Source of the DNA: Kibdelosporangium philippinense | GTDB taxonomy: Bacteria; Actinomycetota; Actinomycetes; Mycobacteriales; Pseudonocardiaceae | Assembly (NCBI RefSeq): GCF_021390435.2 | Contig: NZ_JAJVCN010000003.1 | Span: 682,001-746,000, forward strand | DNA: 64,000 nt | Direction of reading: 5' to 3' | Shown: positions 25,667 to 33,620 of the stretch, piece after piece | Position numbering within the stretch: the stretch's first letter is position 1 | Layout of the letters: each line of letters opens with the position of its first letter | Position numbers and translations under genes: made by a program | The notes under the pieces: generated by a model | What the model was told of the DNA's origin: nothing | What the model saw: only the letters and a program-made list of their open reading frames with translations | The model's database searches: none

Positions 25667-26257
25667 ATGCGAGAACGGGCGCAGCGGTCACGGGAGCCCG
25701 GTGGTCAAAGGCCGGCCACCCTTGACGAACTGCTGCCCAGGGTGGCCCGTGGTGACGAAGCCGCCTTCGAACAGCTCTACCGCCACCTCTCAGCCCCGAT
25801 CTTCGGGCTGGTGCAGCGGATCCTGCGGGATCCAGCGCAGTCGGAAGAGGTCGCTCAGGAAGTCTTTCTCGAGCTCTGGCGCTCGGCCACTCGCTACAGC
25901 CCGGACCGCGGTTCGGTGCTGTCATGGGCGATGACGATCGCGCACCGCAAAGCCGTCGACCGCGTGCGCTCCGCGCAAGCGAGCACTGATCGCGATTCCC
26001 GTGTCGCACGAGCCGAAACCGCGCGTCCGTTCGATGAAGTCACCGAAGTCGTGGCAGGCCGGATGGAACGCGAGCAAGTGCGCCGGTGTCTCGGCACACT
26101 CACCGAATTGCAGCGCGAGTCGGTCGTACTCGCCTACTACCAGGGCTACACCTATCGGGAAGTCGCGCATTTGCTTGACTCACCCCTTGGCACAGTCAAA
26201 ACACGATTGCGGGACGGGCTGATCAGGCTGCGTGACTGCATGGGGGTGACGGCGTGA
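25667..26257 (+). CDS. sigK: ECF sigma factor SigK
   Basis: 196 residues from the ATG at 25667, preceded by GAGGAGGGG. Region 2 includes DEAAFEQLYRHLSAPIFGLV and EEVAQEVFLELWR (DNA -10 and core binding); region 4 is the C-terminal GYTYREVAHLLDSPLGTVKT (-35 recognition). It is followed by a gene overlapping by 4 bp that encodes its anti-sigma factor. In mycobacteria SigK controls mpt70/mpt83 and is released by regulated proteolysis of RskA. The regulon here is unknown. An earlier ATG at 25631 is less likely. Confidence 0.9.
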   Translation: MRERAQRSREPGGQRPATLDELLPRVARGDEAAFEQLYRHLSAPIFGLVQRILRDPAQSEEVAQEVFLELWRSATRYSPDRGSVLSWAMTIAHRKAVDRVRSAQASTDRDSRVARAETARPFDEVTEVVAGRMEREQVRRCLGTLTELQRESVVLAYYQGYTYREVAHLLDSPLGTVKTRLRDGLIRLRDCMGVTA

Positions 26258-27000
26258 ACAACGATGTGCACACACTGACAGGTGCGTACGTGCTGGACGC
26301 GCTGTCCGAAATGGAGCGCAGGGCGTTCGAGGACCACATGTCCGGCTGCCCAGCGTGCCACCAGGAAGTCGCCGAGCTCCAGGAAACAACCGCGCGCCTT
26401 GGCACAGCGACCGCACTTCCGCCTCCGCCGCAGCTGTGGCACAAGGTGCATATGGCGATCGGCAACGCCAGGCAGCTTCCACCGTTGTCGCTCAACGAGC
26501 CGCCGGTGCTTCGGCCGCGGCGCGGGAACTCACGTTTCGCGATCTTCGCTGCGGCCGCGAGCATCGTTGTGGCGGCAGGACTTGGCACCGGCTGGGTCGT
26601 GACCAACAACGACGTGAAGAACGAGCTCGCGCAGACGCAGACAGAGTTGTCGAGGCTGCAGACGCTGCTGAGCGCGCCGGACGCCAAGGTGGTCACAGGG
26701 CCCGTGGAAGGCGGCGGTACGGCTACAGCGGTCGTTTCAGCCAGCCAGAACGGCATGGTGATGACGGTCAAAGACGCGCCAGCGCTGCGCGGAACGACGG
26801 TCTACCACCTCTGGTATGTCCGCGGTACAGGTCCGGGAGAGCAGACATCAGCGGGCACGCTGGCGAGTTCAAACGGCAGCATCGGCTCGAATGACCTAAC
26901 ACCAGCACAGGGAGCCAAGGCACTCGCGATCACTGTCGAACCGCCTGGTGCGACATCCCCGAACCTGGACGCGGTGGTAGCGAGGATCTCGCTGGTCTGA
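26254..27000 (+). CDS. rskA: Anti-sigma-K factor RskA
   Basis: 248 residues from a GTG that overlaps the sigK stop (GTGA). The N-terminal zinc-associated anti-sigma domain (residues 1-60) holds HMSGCPACHQEVAELQE. One transmembrane helix (about 94-113, FAIFAAAASIVVAAGLGTGW) separates it from a coiled stretch (NELAQTQTELSRLQTLLS) and the extracytoplasmic RskA domain (about 150-248; PALRGTTVYHLWYVRG). RskA holds SigK at the membrane until signal-dependent cleavage by Rip1-type proteases. The pair is one operon; a 44-bp palindromic repeat follows. Confidence 0.9.
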   Translation: MNNDVHTLTGAYVLDALSEMERRAFEDHMSGCPACHQEVAELQETTARLGTATALPPPPQLWHKVHMAIGNARQLPPLSLNEPPVLRPRRGNSRFAIFAAAASIVVAAGLGTGWVVTNNDVKNELAQTQTELSRLQTLLSAPDAKVVTGPVEGGGTATAVVSASQNGMVMTVKDAPALRGTTVYHLWYVRGTGPGEQTSAGTLASSNGSIGSNDLTPAQGAKALAITVEPPGATSPNLDAVVARISLV

Positions 27001-27002
27001 GG

Positions 27003-27046
27003 TCGTGAGTGGTTACGCGTGTTCTAACCTTGCTAACCACTCACGA
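27003..27046 (-). repeat. 44-bp intergenic palindromic repeat, copy 2
   Basis: Same repeat family, in reverse orientation (core reads GTGTTCTAACC on the + strand). It lies between the convergent rskA and DUF2550 genes. The DUF2550 stop codon (TGA, complement of 27041-27043) is part of it: Ala-Ser-stop is encoded by GCC TCG TGA. Confidence 0.9.
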
Positions 27047-27508
27047 GGCGAACGGGAGCCTTCGGCCTGGAGGCGCTGATTCGAGCCAGGAGAGAAAACC
27101 GGTGAGCGCGTCCGAGGTCATCGCGATCTCGACGACCGTGTCCGGGCCGCCGAATGCCCGCTTGGACCGCGGCGGGTCCAGCTCGGCCCGGCAACGCAGG
27201 ATGATGGCGCCGTTCGGCACGCCGTAGAGCTCTTGGGCTTCTGGCTCGCGACGGTCGTCGATCTCGAACCCGTCGCGCTGGATGATCCGGTTCGGGCCGT
27301 TGCGCAGACTCAACGCGCGGTACCAGGTGAACTCGTCACCGTGATACCGCGCGACGCCGAGGTGCCAGCCTCGTGGATTGTCCAGGTGTGTCCGCAGGGC
27401 TACGTTGATGCCGCCCATCCGGATCAATCTGACCCGGCGAATGCCGAGCAAGATCACTATGGCGGCCACGACCGCCAGGAGCGTCCCGATGAACCAGAGG
27501 ATCTCCAT
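27041..27508 (-). CDS. DUF2550 family membrane protein
   Basis: 155 residues from an ATG at 27508. One N-terminal hydrophobic helix (about residues 3-25, ILWFIGTLLAVVAAIVILLG) is followed by a cytoplasmic domain with RMGGINVALRTHLDNPRGWH and FTWYRALSLRNGPN, the DUF2550 signature. This gene sits directly after atpC in most actinobacteria, and does so here with a 25-bp gap. Its function is not known. Its stop codon is inside the palindromic repeat. Confidence 0.9.
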   Translation of the reverse strand: MEILWFIGTLLAVVAAIVILLGIRRVRLIRMGGINVALRTHLDNPRGWHLGVARYHGDEFTWYRALSLRNGPNRIIQRDGFEIDDRREPEAQELYGVPNGAIILRCRAELDPPRSKRAFGGPDTVVEIAMTSDALTGFLSWLESAPPGRRLPFAS

Positions 27509-27533
27509 GGCCGCCCCCGCCCCAGTCCGCGGA

Positions 27534-27902
27534 TCAGACCGTCTGTCCGGCGGCGCGAACCCGGGCTTCTGCTCTTGCCCGCTCGTCCGCGTCCTCTGCC
27601 GCGGCTACGTCAGCCCGCGCTTGATCAAGGTCGATCTCGTCGGCGAGCTCGGCGTTCTCCGCGAGGATGCTCACGCCGTCACCGGTGATGGACAGGAAGC
27701 CGCCGTACACAGCAGCGACGACCGTGTCGCCGTCCGTGGTACGGATCTTGACGACACCGCCCTCGACGAGCTGGCCAAGAAGCGGTTCGTGGCCGGGCAT
27801 CACACCGAGTTCGCCCTCGGTGGTCTGTGCGATGACCATCGTCGCTTTGCCCGACCAGAGCCGACGCTCGACGGCGACAAGTTCAACGGAAATCTCGGCC
27901 AC
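27534..27902 (-). CDS. atpC: F0F1 ATP synthase subunit epsilon
   Basis: 122 residues from a GTG at 27902 with GAAGGAG upstream. The beta-sandwich N-terminal domain is clear: [40 protein letters not shown], and [20 protein letters not shown]. The C-terminal helices are Ala/Arg-rich ([20 protein letters not shown]). Epsilon joins gamma in the central stalk and regulates ATP hydrolysis. It should follow atpD directly, but atpD is at 48786-50213; 20.9 kb of foreign genes lie between. The gap 27903-28013 up to the divergent sigma-factor gene must therefore contain its own promoter. Confidence 0.95.
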   Translation of the reverse strand: MAEISVELVAVERRLWSGKATMVIAQTTEGELGVMPGHEPLLGQLVEGGVVKIRTTDGDTVVAAVYGGFLSITGDGVSILAENAELADEIDLDQARADVAAAEDADERARAEARVRAAGQTV

Positions 27903-28013
27903 GCGTTTCTCCTTCGTGTCCCCTTGTCGGCAAGTCTAAACGGCGCGTGTTCGCAACTTCGACGCCCCTCCCGGTGTGATGCGGGTCGTAGACAGCCTTA
28001 AGGGGGTTGGCGG

Positions 28014-28508
28014 GTGCCTGACAAGGGTGACTTCGAGCAGTTCGTGGCAAGCCGATCGGGCGTGCTGCTGCGAACGGCGTACCTGCTTTGCGCAGGTGAC
28101 CGGGGCGCCGCGGAGGACTTGCTGCAAGAAGTCCTTGAGCGGATGTACCCGAAATGGCGGCGCATCAACGGCACACCGGAAGCATATGCACGAGCCGCGC
28201 TGGCGAACGCCTCAGCGAACAGATGGCGAAGGCGAGCAAGACGCGTAACTGAGACGCCTCTCACAGACCTTTTGGGTCCGGCCGTGAGCGGCCCGGAGAA
28301 CGAAGTGATCAACAGAGACGAAGTGGTACGCGCTCTTGGCGCGTTGCCAGAACGCATGCGGGCAGTGCTCGTACTGCGGTTCTACGACGACCTGAGCGAG
28401 GCGGACACGGCGGCCGCGATGGGCTGCAGCGTCGGCACGGTGAAAAGCCAGACCTCCCGAGGCCTCGCGCGGCTGCGGGAAGTCCTGGGTGAGAAGGTGG
28501 GGAGCTAG
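28014..28508 (+). CDS. SigE-family ECF sigma factor
   Basis: 164 residues from a GTG at 28014 with AAGGGGG upstream. Region 2 (VLLRTAYLLCAGDRGAAEDL, then LQEVLERMYPKWRRI) and region 4 (LSEADTAAAMGCSVGTVKSQ) have the pattern of the SigE-type short ECF group typical of Streptomyces and Pseudonocardiaceae. The downstream membrane-protein gene begins 2 bp after its stop and probably encodes its anti-sigma partner or a co-regulated protein. It is divergent from atpC and marks the left edge of the block that separates atpC from atpD. Confidence 0.88.
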   Translation: MPDKGDFEQFVASRSGVLLRTAYLLCAGDRGAAEDLLQEVLERMYPKWRRINGTPEAYARAALANASANRWRRRARRVTETPLTDLLGPAVSGPENEVINRDEVVRALGALPERMRAVLVLRFYDDLSEADTAAAMGCSVGTVKSQTSRGLARLREVLGEKVGS

Positions 28509-28510
28509 CG

Positions 28511-29812
28511 ATGAATGCGGAAGAACTGCAGGCGGCCCTGCACAGCGCGACGCCTGACCTTGAACCACGCCCAACCCTGACAGCGGACGTGATGCGCGGC
28601 GGAGTCCGGCGCCAGCGAAACCGCCGGATGGGCATCGCCGCCGCGACATTGGCCGCAGCGGCGCTCGTCACCACGACGGCGTCTTTCGGATGGCAGATCC
28701 TGTCGGAACCGAACCAGGTCGCGACGGATCCACTGATGCTGAAGCCAACCCGTGGCGACCTCGCGAACGACAAAGCGTTCATCGACGACGTGCTGGACGC
28801 TTGGGAGGACAAAGAAGGTTCCTCTGCCTCAGTGATCACGCGACCGCACGTGTACTGGGCAGGCAACACACCTGCCGGGCGCGCGGCCGTGGTCATGCAG
28901 GAGACCGAAGGACACGCGCTGTTCAAGGGCCTTGTGGGGATAGACCCGAAAACGCAGCAACTGCGGACGCTGATCACCGACGCCCGTGAGGCGGGGTACC
29001 AATTCGGGCCAGAGAACAGGTTCGTCCTGGTGGTGCCTCGATCGTCCGAGCAGTTGATGGTGTCCGACAAGGTCACGTACGACAACGCCGCGGGCATCGC
29101 CACGCGGTCGTGGCGCCCGTTGCACGACGTGGATGGCGTGATGATGGCGGAACTTCCGCCCGGCAACGGTCCGACGGACGCGCAGGTGATCGTGGGCAAC
29201 CCGGACGACGGCATCACCCAGGACGAACTGGTTCAGATGTACTACGCGGACGACGCCCCGGTGATGGCCGCGAAACACGCTCCGGCCGGATTGGGATGGG
29301 GTGAAGAAGGCAAGGTCCACATGATGTGGGCCCGGCCAGGCCAGCCCCCGCTGCATTGGAACGACCCCGAGTGGCTTCAGCCACGCTGGTACAACGGCTT
29401 GTCCGACACCGACTTGCTCGATCCCACAACACCTTTCGTCCCCAACGTGAACCCGTGGTTCGTTTCCGTCGCAGGCCCCGACACGACGACGTTCGTGATC
29501 AGCGAGTACACGCCACTGCACAGCGGACCAAGTCGCCTGTACGCGCTGACCATGCTTCGCACGGGTGAGCTCGGGAAGACTTATTCGCTGGGAGCGACGC
29601 GCCCGGACAGTCCCCTGCCGGTGCTGGTCGACCTGCCGGACGACAGTGCGAAGGTTGCCGTGGCCAAGGGCGCGAAGCTCAGCTATCGGACCACAAAGGA
29701 CGGTTCGTGGACGGAGGACGCCGACGAGGCCCTGCGGATTCCGCATGAGGCGGTCGAAATCAGGGTCACAGTGCCAGGCAAGGAACCCGCGATCGTCCCA
29801 GCCAACCGCTAG
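28511..29812 (+). CDS. Membrane-anchored protein co-transcribed with the SigE-family factor
   Basis: 433 residues, beginning 2 bp after the sigma gene. The N-terminal 40 residues (MNAEELQAALHSATPDLEPR, then VRRQRNRRM) are cytoplasmic; one transmembrane helix follows (about 43-62, GIAAATLAAAALVTTTASFG), then a 370-residue extracytoplasmic domain with many Trp/Pro/Asp residues and no recognised motif. This arrangement suits an anti-sigma or signal-sensing protein, though no zinc-type anti-sigma motif is visible. Confidence 0.7.
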   Translation: MNAEELQAALHSATPDLEPRPTLTADVMRGGVRRQRNRRMGIAAATLAAAALVTTTASFGWQILSEPNQVATDPLMLKPTRGDLANDKAFIDDVLDAWEDKEGSSASVITRPHVYWAGNTPAGRAAVVMQETEGHALFKGLVGIDPKTQQLRTLITDAREAGYQFGPENRFVLVVPRSSEQLMVSDKVTYDNAAGIATRSWRPLHDVDGVMMAELPPGNGPTDAQVIVGNPDDGITQDELVQMYYADDAPVMAAKHAPAGLGWGEEGKVHMMWARPGQPPLHWNDPEWLQPRWYNGLSDTDLLDPTTPFVPNVNPWFVSVAGPDTTTFVISEYTPLHSGPSRLYALTMLRTGELGKTYSLGATRPDSPLPVLVDLPDDSAKVAVAKGAKLSYRTTKDGSWTEDADEALRIPHEAVEIRVTVPGKEPAIVPANR

Positions 29813-29920
29813 CCCCCACGACAAATCCCGCCACCAGGGGAGCCCTTGATTTAACGCTACCGCAAGGGTCCGACAATTCAGGTTCCGTGCACAAGCGGCT
29901 GTACCTGGCACCACCAAGGT

Positions 29921-30042
29921 GTGTCCACCACTCCAGCACACCGTGTCCACCACTCCGGCACACCGAAATCTCCTCCCCAGCCTCCCGCCGGCGAACTCGG
30001 TGTGCAGGAACGTGTATTTCGGTGTGCAGGAAAGGTGGACAC
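29921..30042. repeat. Tandem and inverted 22-27 bp repeats (possible bidirectional terminator)
   Basis: GTGTCCACCACTCC(A/G)GCACACC occurs twice in tandem (29921-29942, 29943-29964). An inverted, diverged third copy lies at 30016-30042, so 29943-29969 can pair with it to form a long hairpin with a 46-nt loop. GGTGTGCAGGAA also occurs twice (29999, 30021). The element sits between two convergent genes. It is different from the 44-bp family. Confidence 0.75.
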
Positions 30043-30094
30043 GCCAGGGAAGGGGTGGCTTCGCCGCAGCAGGGTAGGCGAAGCCACCTCGTCC

Positions 30095-31078
30095 TCACGC
30101 GCCGTCGGCGTTGTAGATACCGCTTGGCGTGATCACCCACAGCACGTTGTTCGGACCAGTGACCTCATCACGCGTGCGACCCAGGTTCGTGTAGATCTTG
30201 CCACCCGCGCCGCTCGTGTTCAGCTTGAACGTGCCACCCTTGAGCGAAGCCATGAACAAGCTGCCCTTGTAGTAAGTCAGCCCGCTCGGAGTCGCCTGCG
30301 AGGTCGGCCAAGTCTTCACCGGGTTGGTGTACGCGGGATTGCTGCACGGCCCTTCACAGCTCGGCCAACCATAGTTTCCGCCAGCAGTGATCTTGTTCAG
30401 CTCGTCCACTTCGCTGGCACCAATGTCCGAGATGTACAACTGGGTCCCAACCCAAGCCAGGCCTTGCACGTTGCGATGTCCCAGCGAGTAAACCCTGCTG
30501 TTGAACGGATTCCCAGGCGCCGCAGCGCCATTCTTGTCAACACGCAGCACCTTGCCGCCAAGCGAGTCGCGGTTCTGAGCGTTGGCGCCGTTCTGACCGT
30601 CACCGGTTCCGGCATAAAGGAAGCCATCCGGACCGAACTTGATCCGGCCCCCGTGGTGGTACTGCGAGCCACGGGGAATCCCGGTCACGATCGGATTCGG
30701 TGCCTGCCCCAGCTTGAGTTTCGCGATCCGGTTGTCCGAACTCGTTGTGTAGTAGATGAAAACCAGCTGGTCGGCCGCGTACGTCGGCGATACAGCGATG
30801 CCGAGCAGGCCCGCTTCCTTCGTCACGCTCACGCCCGAGATCGTCTGCACGTCCGAGACTTGTCCGTTCGGTGCGATCTTCTTGATCTTTCGGGAGTCCT
30901 TCTCGGTGAACAATGCCGTGCCGTCAGGCAGGAAATCGACGGCCCAGGCCTGATTGAGTCCACTTGCGACCTGCCGGATCGCGAGCGGTTGCACGGGTGC
31001 CGCGATCGCGGTACTCGCGGCAAGCAACACTGTCGTCGCCGACGCGGCAGCGATGGCGAGTTTGCGACGAACTGTCAT
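30095..31078 (-). CDS. Secreted PQQ-dependent sugar dehydrogenase (GSDH/sorbosone dehydrogenase family)
   Basis: 327 residues from the ATG at 31078 with GGAGG upstream; the frame stays open to 31135. A Sec signal peptide (MTVRRKLAIAAASATTVLLA, then ASTAIAA) precedes a six-bladed beta-propeller. Motifs of soluble PQQ glucose/aldose dehydrogenases: LNQAWAVDFLPDGTALFTEK, GLLGIAVSPTYA, the catalytic-His/PQQ region SQYHHGGRIKFGPDGFLYAG with TGDGQNGANAQN, YSLGHRNVQGLAW, and GGNYGWPSCEG. It oxidises sugars or sugar aldehydes extracellularly and passes electrons to a quinone or cytochrome. It is divergent from pqqACDEB, so enzyme and cofactor synthesis are side by side. Confidence 0.88.
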   Translation of the reverse strand: MTVRRKLAIAAASATTVLLAASTAIAAPVQPLAIRQVASGLNQAWAVDFLPDGTALFTEKDSRKIKKIAPNGQVSDVQTISGVSVTKEAGLLGIAVSPTYAADQLVFIYYTTSSDNRIAKLKLGQAPNPIVTGIPRGSQYHHGGRIKFGPDGFLYAGTGDGQNGANAQNRDSLGGKVLRVDKNGAAAPGNPFNSRVYSLGHRNVQGLAWVGTQLYISDIGASEVDELNKITAGGNYGWPSCEGPCSNPAYTNPVKTWPTSQATPSGLTYYKGSLFMASLKGGTFKLNTSGAGGKIYTNLGRTRDEVTGPNNVLWVITPSGIYNADGA

Positions 31079-31382
31079 GGGTTTGCCTCCTGGAGCGTCC
31101 CTTGGGCTACACGGGCGGCGAGTGCATACAAGCACAGACGGTGTCGATCGTCCTACCTCCGTCCGGCTAACGGAGCCGAAAACCTCCGATCTCTGTCGTC
31201 ACAATGGGTAACAAGGCAGACAGAAGATGTTCCATTGACAGGGATCGGAGTGTCCGCATGCAACAGAAAACACTTAGAGGACTAGCGTTGTAGACCGATC
31301 AGCTCCTACAGTCGTGATGCTCGACACAAGCCCTTTGGAGGACGATCCAGCCCGGATCGTCACTGATCCGAGGAGTGCACAG
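31079..31382 (+). promoter_or_regulatory. Divergent regulatory region between sugar dehydrogenase and pqqA
   Basis: 304 bp. A perfect TTGACA hexamer is at 31235-31240, with ATGCAA 17 bp later as a poor -10; this could be the pqqA promoter with a leader of about 115 nt. GAGGAG at 31368-31373 is the pqqA ribosome site. I see no riboswitch-like conserved fold. Confidence 0.35.
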
Positions 31383-31484
31383 ATGATCGAAAACACGGAG
31401 CGCGAGGTCTGGACCACTCCGGACTTCGTCGAGTACGAAACGCCGATGGAGGTCACCGCCTACGCGGCGCGGATGGACGACTAG
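31383..31484 (+). CDS. pqqA: PQQ precursor peptide PqqA
   Basis: A 33-residue peptide, too short for ordinary ORF finding. Translation ends EYETPMEVTAYAARMDD. The E-V-T-x-Y core gives Glu23 and Tyr27 with the exact spacing of the two residues that are cross-linked, excised and oxidised to make PQQ. A Trp at position 10 (VWTTPDF) matches the WxxPxF start of other PqqAs. GAGGAG lies 9 nt upstream. An in-frame ATG at 31317 would extend the peptide to 55 residues, but the usual PqqA length (22-39) and the RBS favour 31383. The other biosynthesis genes follow on the same strand after a hairpin. Confidence 0.92.
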   Translation: MIENTEREVWTTPDFVEYETPMEVTAYAARMDD

Positions 31485-31493
31485 GACATCCAC

Positions 31494-31524
31494 GCGAGGG
31501 CCGACAGCCCTACCCGGCCCTCGC
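31494..31524 (+). terminator. Hairpin between pqqA and pqqC (attenuator or processing site)
   Basis: GCGAGGGCCG (31494-31503) pairs perfectly with CGGCCCTCGC (31515-31524) across an 11-nt loop, 10 bp after the pqqA stop. A partial terminator or stabilising 3' stem here would give more pqqA than pqqCDEB mRNA, as known for pqq operons, where the precursor is needed in excess. Confidence 0.6.
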
Positions 31525-31556
31525 AACTCCTCTCCCCTGCATGGAGGAAACCCGCA

Positions 31557-32258
31557 GTGTCCACTTCGAACAATCCCGCACCCGCAGCCGAGTTCGTCGC
31601 GGAACTGCGCGGACTTTCCCACCGCTACTGGGGAACCCACCCGTTCCACCACAGACTCCACGAAGGCAGCCTGTCGGAGTTCGAGCTGCGCACGTGGGCA
31701 GCGAACCGCTGGTACTACCAATGCATGCTGCCGCAGAAAGACGCGGCGATCATCAGCAACTGCCCGATACCGCAAATCCGCCGCGACTGGCTGGCCAGAA
31801 TCGTCTACCACGACGGCGCCGCCGAAGGCGAAGGCGGCCGCGAGCGCTGGCTGCGACTGTGCGAGGCAGTGGGCCTGACCAGGGAAGAAGTTCTCGACGA
31901 GCGCCATGTCGCACCCGGTGTCCGGTTCGCAGTGGACGCGTACGTGACGTTCGCGCGCACCAAGCCGTGGGTCGAGGCGATCGCGTCCGGTTTGACCGAG
32001 ATGTTCTCCGGGCACCTGATGCGCCAGCGCGTCACCGACATGCTGTCGAACTACCCGTGGATCCGAAGGGAGGACCTCGCCTACTTCACCAACCGGATCG
32101 ACGCGGTGTCCGGCGAAGGGCAGGACACTGTGGACATTGTGGTCGAGCACTGCAAAACCCGTGCGGAGCAAGAGAAAGCCATTGCGGCACTGTCGTTCAA
32201 ATGCGACGTTCTATGGTCCATGTTGGACGCCATCGAGCGGGCCGCGAAGAAGGAGTAG
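31557..32258 (+). CDS. pqqC: Pyrroloquinoline-quinone synthase PqqC
   Basis: 233 residues from a GTG with GGAGG upstream. PqqC performs the last step, ring closure and eight-electron oxidation of AHQQ to PQQ, using oxygen without metal. The TenA/heme-oxygenase-like helical fold shows YWGTHPFHHRLHEGSLS, the substrate-binding NRWYYQCMLPQKDAAI, HVAPGVRFAVDAYVTFAR, and the end ALSFKCDVLWSMLDAI. The conserved His/Arg/Tyr active-site residues appear present. It is followed 3 bp later by pqqD. Confidence 0.95.
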   Translation: MSTSNNPAPAAEFVAELRGLSHRYWGTHPFHHRLHEGSLSEFELRTWAANRWYYQCMLPQKDAAIISNCPIPQIRRDWLARIVYHDGAAEGEGGRERWLRLCEAVGLTREEVLDERHVAPGVRFAVDAYVTFARTKPWVEAIASGLTEMFSGHLMRQRVTDMLSNYPWIRREDLAYFTNRIDAVSGEGQDTVDIVVEHCKTRAEQEKAIAALSFKCDVLWSMLDAIERAAKKE

Positions 32259-32261
32259 CCG

Positions 32262-32534
32262 ATGACCACGATCGGGCTGGACTCCGCGGCGCGGCTACGC
32301 CGTGGCGTTCGACTCACCTACGACAAGACCCGCGAAACGTACGTCCTGCTCTTCCCCGAGGGCGTCCTGGTGCCGAATCAGACCGCGGCCTCAGTGCTGC
32401 TGCTCTGTGACGGGGTCGCCACGGTCGCGCAGATCACCGCTGAGCTGGGCATCAAGTACGAAGGCGTCCGCGCCGAGGACGTACAGAACGTGCTGACCAG
32501 GCTGGAAGAACGGCGGGTCGTCGAGTGGAAGTGA
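32262..32534 (+). CDS. pqqD: PQQ peptide chaperone PqqD
   Basis: 90 residues from an ATG. PqqD is the RiPP-recognition element that binds PqqA and delivers it to PqqE. The winged-helix fold is seen in LRRGVRLTYDKTRETYVLLF, the conserved EGVLVPNQTAASVLLLCDG, and VAQITAELGIKYEGVRAEDV. It overlaps pqqE by 10 bp, which fits the known physical partnership. Confidence 0.93.
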   Translation: MTTIGLDSAARLRRGVRLTYDKTRETYVLLFPEGVLVPNQTAASVLLLCDGVATVAQITAELGIKYEGVRAEDVQNVLTRLEERRVVEWK

Positions 32535-33619
32535 TCGCACAGCCGCCGTTGGGCATGCTCGCCGAGCTGACGCACCGCTGTCCGTTGCACTGTCCGTACT
32601 GCTCGAACCCGATCGAACTGGTGACAAGGGAAAACGAGATGTCCACGGACGAGTGGCTCTCGGTGATCGACCAGGCCCGTGAGCTCGGTGTGCTGCAGGT
32701 GCATATGTCCGGCGGGGAACCGTTGGCGCGCCAGGATTTGCCAGTTCTCGTTGAACGAGCGTCAGACCTCGGATGTTACGTGAACCTGGTGACCAGCGGC
32801 CTTGGCCTGACCGAGGAACGCCTTGCCGACCTGGTCGAGCGCGGTCTGGCCCACGTGCAGCTGTCCGTGCAAGGCGCCGACGCCGAGATGGCCAACCGAA
32901 TCGCAGGCGTCAAAGCCCACAACCACAAGCTCGCGGCGGCACGCGCGGTGAAGAAGCTCGAGATGCCGCTGACCGTGAACGTGGTCCTGCATCGCGCGAA
33001 TCATCACCAGGTCGGTGACCTCATCGCACTGGCGGAGGAGATGGGCGCTGACCGTCTGGAACTGGCGAACACGCAGTACTACGGCTGGGGCCTGCGCAAC
33101 CGAGCGGCCCTGATGCCGACCACCGAACAGCTCACGGAAGCCGAACCGATCGTGCGCGCGGCAACCGAGCGCTTGCGCGGGACAATGCAAATCGTCTACG
33201 TGGTCGCGGACTACTACGAGCGCTACCCGAAACCCTGCATGTACGGCTGGGGTTCGCGGCAGCTGACCGTGGCTCCGAACGGCGACGTGCTCCCCTGCCC
33301 GGCGGCGTCGTCGATCACCACGTTGAAGCTGGACAACGTTCGTTCCCAGTCGCTTGAAGAGATCTGGTACCGCTCGGACGCGTTCAACGCCTACCGCGGC
33401 GATCACTGGATGCCCGACCCGTGCAAGAGCTGCTCACGCAAGGCGATTGACTTCGGCGGCTGCCGCTGCCAGGCATTCCTGCTGACCGGCGACGCGGCCG
33501 CGACCGACCCCGTCTGCTCGATGTCCCCCGACCGCGGCATCATCGATACGATCCTGGCCGGAACGCCATCCGAGCCCCCTGAGTTCGTGATGCGCAAAAA
33601 CACGATCAAGGTGGTCTGA
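32525..33619 (+). CDS. pqqE: PqqA peptide cyclase PqqE (radical SAM/SPASM)
   Basis: 364 residues from a GTG inside the end of pqqD. The radical SAM CxxxCxxC motif is Cys19, Cys23, Cys26 (RCPLHCPYCSNP). VHMSGGEPLARQDL is the SAM-binding GGEP motif. The SPASM domain near the C-terminus has cysteines in NGDVLPCPAA and DPCKSCSRKAIDFGGCRCQAF, for auxiliary Fe-S clusters. PqqE joins the Glu and Tyr side chains of PqqA through a C-C bond. All key motifs are intact. Confidence 0.96.
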   Translation: MEVIAQPPLGMLAELTHRCPLHCPYCSNPIELVTRENEMSTDEWLSVIDQARELGVLQVHMSGGEPLARQDLPVLVERASDLGCYVNLVTSGLGLTEERLADLVERGLAHVQLSVQGADAEMANRIAGVKAHNHKLAAARAVKKLEMPLTVNVVLHRANHHQVGDLIALAEEMGADRLELANTQYYGWGLRNRAALMPTTEQLTEAEPIVRAATERLRGTMQIVYVVADYYERYPKPCMYGWGSRQLTVAPNGDVLPCPAASSITTLKLDNVRSQSLEEIWYRSDAFNAYRGDHWMPDPCKSCSRKAIDFGGCRCQAFLLTGDAAATDPVCSMSPDRGIIDTILAGTPSEPPEFVMRKNTIKVV

Positions 33620-33620
33620 C

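Noticed and set aside
31317-31382. N-terminal extension of PqqA
   Set aside because: In frame from an ATG, but PqqA is normally 22-39 residues and a strong RBS precedes 31383.
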